In this document: in pieces, positions 62,662 through 64,000 of the stretch
Layout of the letters: each line of letters begins with the position of its first letter
Position numbering within the stretch: the stretch's first letter is position 1
DNA from: Zhengitettix transpicula
Taxonomy: Eukaryota > Arthropoda > Insecta > Orthoptera > Tetrigidae
Assembly (NCBI GenBank): GCA_037074705.1
Contig: JAYJMR010000076.1
Coordinates: forward strand, 1 to 64,000
Direction of reading: 5' to 3'
Length of the DNA stretch: 64,000 nt
Notes under the pieces: model-generated
Told to the model about the DNA's origin: nothing
The model's database searches: none
Seen by the model: the letters and a program-made list of their open reading frames with translations, nothing else
Position numbers and translations under genes: made by a program

Positions 62662-64000
62662 AGGGGTTTGGTAATTTTGTAAACGTATCGTTTGTTTCTT
62701 AATTCGTTATAATTAATTTTGGTCTGTAATTTTAAGTAATTAATTATATTCATTAGAAGGTTTGAAACTTGGAGATTTGGTAATTTTGTAAACGTATCAT
62801 TTGTTTCTTACTTCGTTATAATTAATTTTGGTCAGTAAAATTAAGTAATTAATTGTATTCATTAGAAGGTTTGAAACTTGGATGTTTGGTAATTTTGTAA
62901 ACGTATCATTTGTTTCTTACTTCGTTATAATTAATTTTTGTCATTAATTTTAAGTAATTAATTGTATTTATTAGAAGGTTTGAAACTTGGAGGTTTGGTA
63001 ATTTTGTAAACGTATCATTTGTTTCTTATTTTATAATAATTAATTTCGGTCAGTAATTTTAAGTAATTAATTGTATTCTTAAGAATGTTTGAAACTTGGA
63101 GGTTTGGTAATTTTGTAAACGTATCATTTGTTTCTTATTTTATAATAATTAATTTTGGTCAGTAATTTTAAGTAATAAATTGTATTCTTAAGAAGGTTTG
63201 AAACTTGGATGTTTGGATATTTTGTAAACGTATCGTTTGTTTCTTACTTCGTTATAATTAATTTTTGTCATTAATTTTAAGTAATTTATTGTATTTATTA
63301 GAAGGTTTGAAACTTGGAGGTTTGGTAATTTTGTAAACGTATCATTTGTTTCTTATTTTATAATAATTAATTTTGGTCAGTAATTTTAAGTAATTAATTG
63401 TATTCTTAAGAAGGTTTGAAACTTGGAGGTTTGGTAATTTTGTAAACGTATCATTTGTTTCTTATTTTATAATAATTAATTTCGGTCAGTAATTTTAAGT
63501 AATTAATTGTATTTATTAGAAGGTTTGAAACTTGGAGGTTTGGTAATTTTGTAAACGTATCGTTTGTTTCTTACTTCGTTATAATTAATTTTGGTCTGTA
63601 ATATTAAGTAATTAATTGTATTCATTAGAAGGTTTGAAACTTTAATGTTTGGTAATTTTGTAAACGTATCATTTGTTTCTTATTTTATAATAATTAATTT
63701 TGGTCAGTAATTTTAAGTAATTAATTGTATTCTTACGAAGGTTTGAAACTTGGAGGTTTGGTAATTTTGTAAACGTATCATTTGTTTCTTATTTTATAAT
63801 AATTAATTTTGGTCAGTAATTTTAAGTAATTAATTGTATTCTTAAGAAGGTTTGAAACTTGAAGGTTTGGTAATTTTGTAAACGTATCATTTGTTTCTTA
63901 TTTTATAATAATTAATTTTGGTCAGTAATTTTAAGTAATTAATTGTATTTATTAGAAGGTTTGAAACTTGGAGGTTTAATAATTTTGTAAACGTATCATT
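62662..64000 (+). repeat. Second satellite: 109-bp tandem array, about 12 copies in view
   Basis: The CGTATC mark is at 62684, 62793, 62902, 63011, 63120, 63229, 63338, 63447, 63556, 63665, 63774, 63883 and 63992: twelve steps of exactly 109 bp with no net indel. GC is about 22% and this strand is rich in G over C, the opposite skew to the 157-bp array. Two types exist: A with CTTCGTTATAATT and B with ATTTTATAATAATT, in the order AAABBABBABBB. The segment before the next copy ends in CATTAGAAGG, TATTAGAAGG or CTTAAGAAGG. I see no convincing homology to the 157-bp monomer. The array continues past the window. Confidence 0.95.

Noticed and set aside
1..64000. rRNA intergenic spacer repeats or tRNA/5S genes
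   Set aside because: No internal promoter boxes, cloverleaf-like sequences or rRNA segments were seen. The array is uninterrupted.
1..64000. Homology between the 157-bp and 109-bp monomers
   Set aside because: Shared pieces such as TAATTAATT and GTAATTTT are short AT-rich strings expected by composition. No longer alignable stretch was seen by eye.
1..64000. A new defence or other gene system
   Set aside because: There is no coding capacity in the window. The points of interest are structural features of satellite DNA.

Overview
This window is non-coding satellite DNA from a eukaryotic chromosome. I found no supportable protein gene, RNA gene, CRISPR array or autonomous mobile element. About 97% of it (1-62345) is one head-to-tail array of an AT-rich 157-bp monomer (about 26% GC): 397 complete copies and one partial copy, all in the same orientation. 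A run of 23 Ns (62346-62368) closes the array. Beyond it lie about 97 bp of unique-looking AT-rich DNA, a patch of degenerate repeats of about 24 bp, and then a second, unrelated satellite with an exact 109-bp period that runs off the right edge (about 62662-64000).

A nucleosome-scale monomer, one orientation over 62 kb and nested higher-order repeats (HORs) fit a centromeric or pericentromeric (possibly subtelomeric) satellite block of a plant or an animal such as an insect. I do not recognise either monomer, so the species is left open.

Monomers differ at a limited set of diagnostic positions, mostly in the AT-rich part of the monomer (positions 104-137, counting from GGAATTTCAC). These tags show how the array grew. 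From left to right: a mixed block with four-monomer spacing (1-1413); a 12-mer HOR, a 7-mer derivative lacking five monomers, and a partial third copy (1414-5196); short local amplifications and a five-monomer block copied 21 monomers away (5.2-14.4 kb); a regular 4-mer HOR (14454-16651); a 13-mer/12-mer HOR pair, the first copy full of small indels (19161-23071); a mosaic of 12- and 15-monomer duplications (26.2-32.2 kb); 15-, 16- and 17-monomer duplications (33.5-40 kb); a dimer block (41593-42377); a 7-mer then two 5-mers (43946-46616); a nearly homogeneous block (46617-48815); two tandem copies of a 2512-bp 16-mer (54939-59962); and a more variable edge (60591-62345).

Nothing here acts as a pathway. 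The biological interest lies in the monomer itself: a tandem TTTCGACG octamer rich in CpG, a 14-bp AT palindrome present or broken according to subfamily, and a CCAA/CCAA slippage hotspot. The record of unequal exchange and the junction with a second satellite add to it. The 23-N gap and the local indel cluster call for caution about assembly accuracy.
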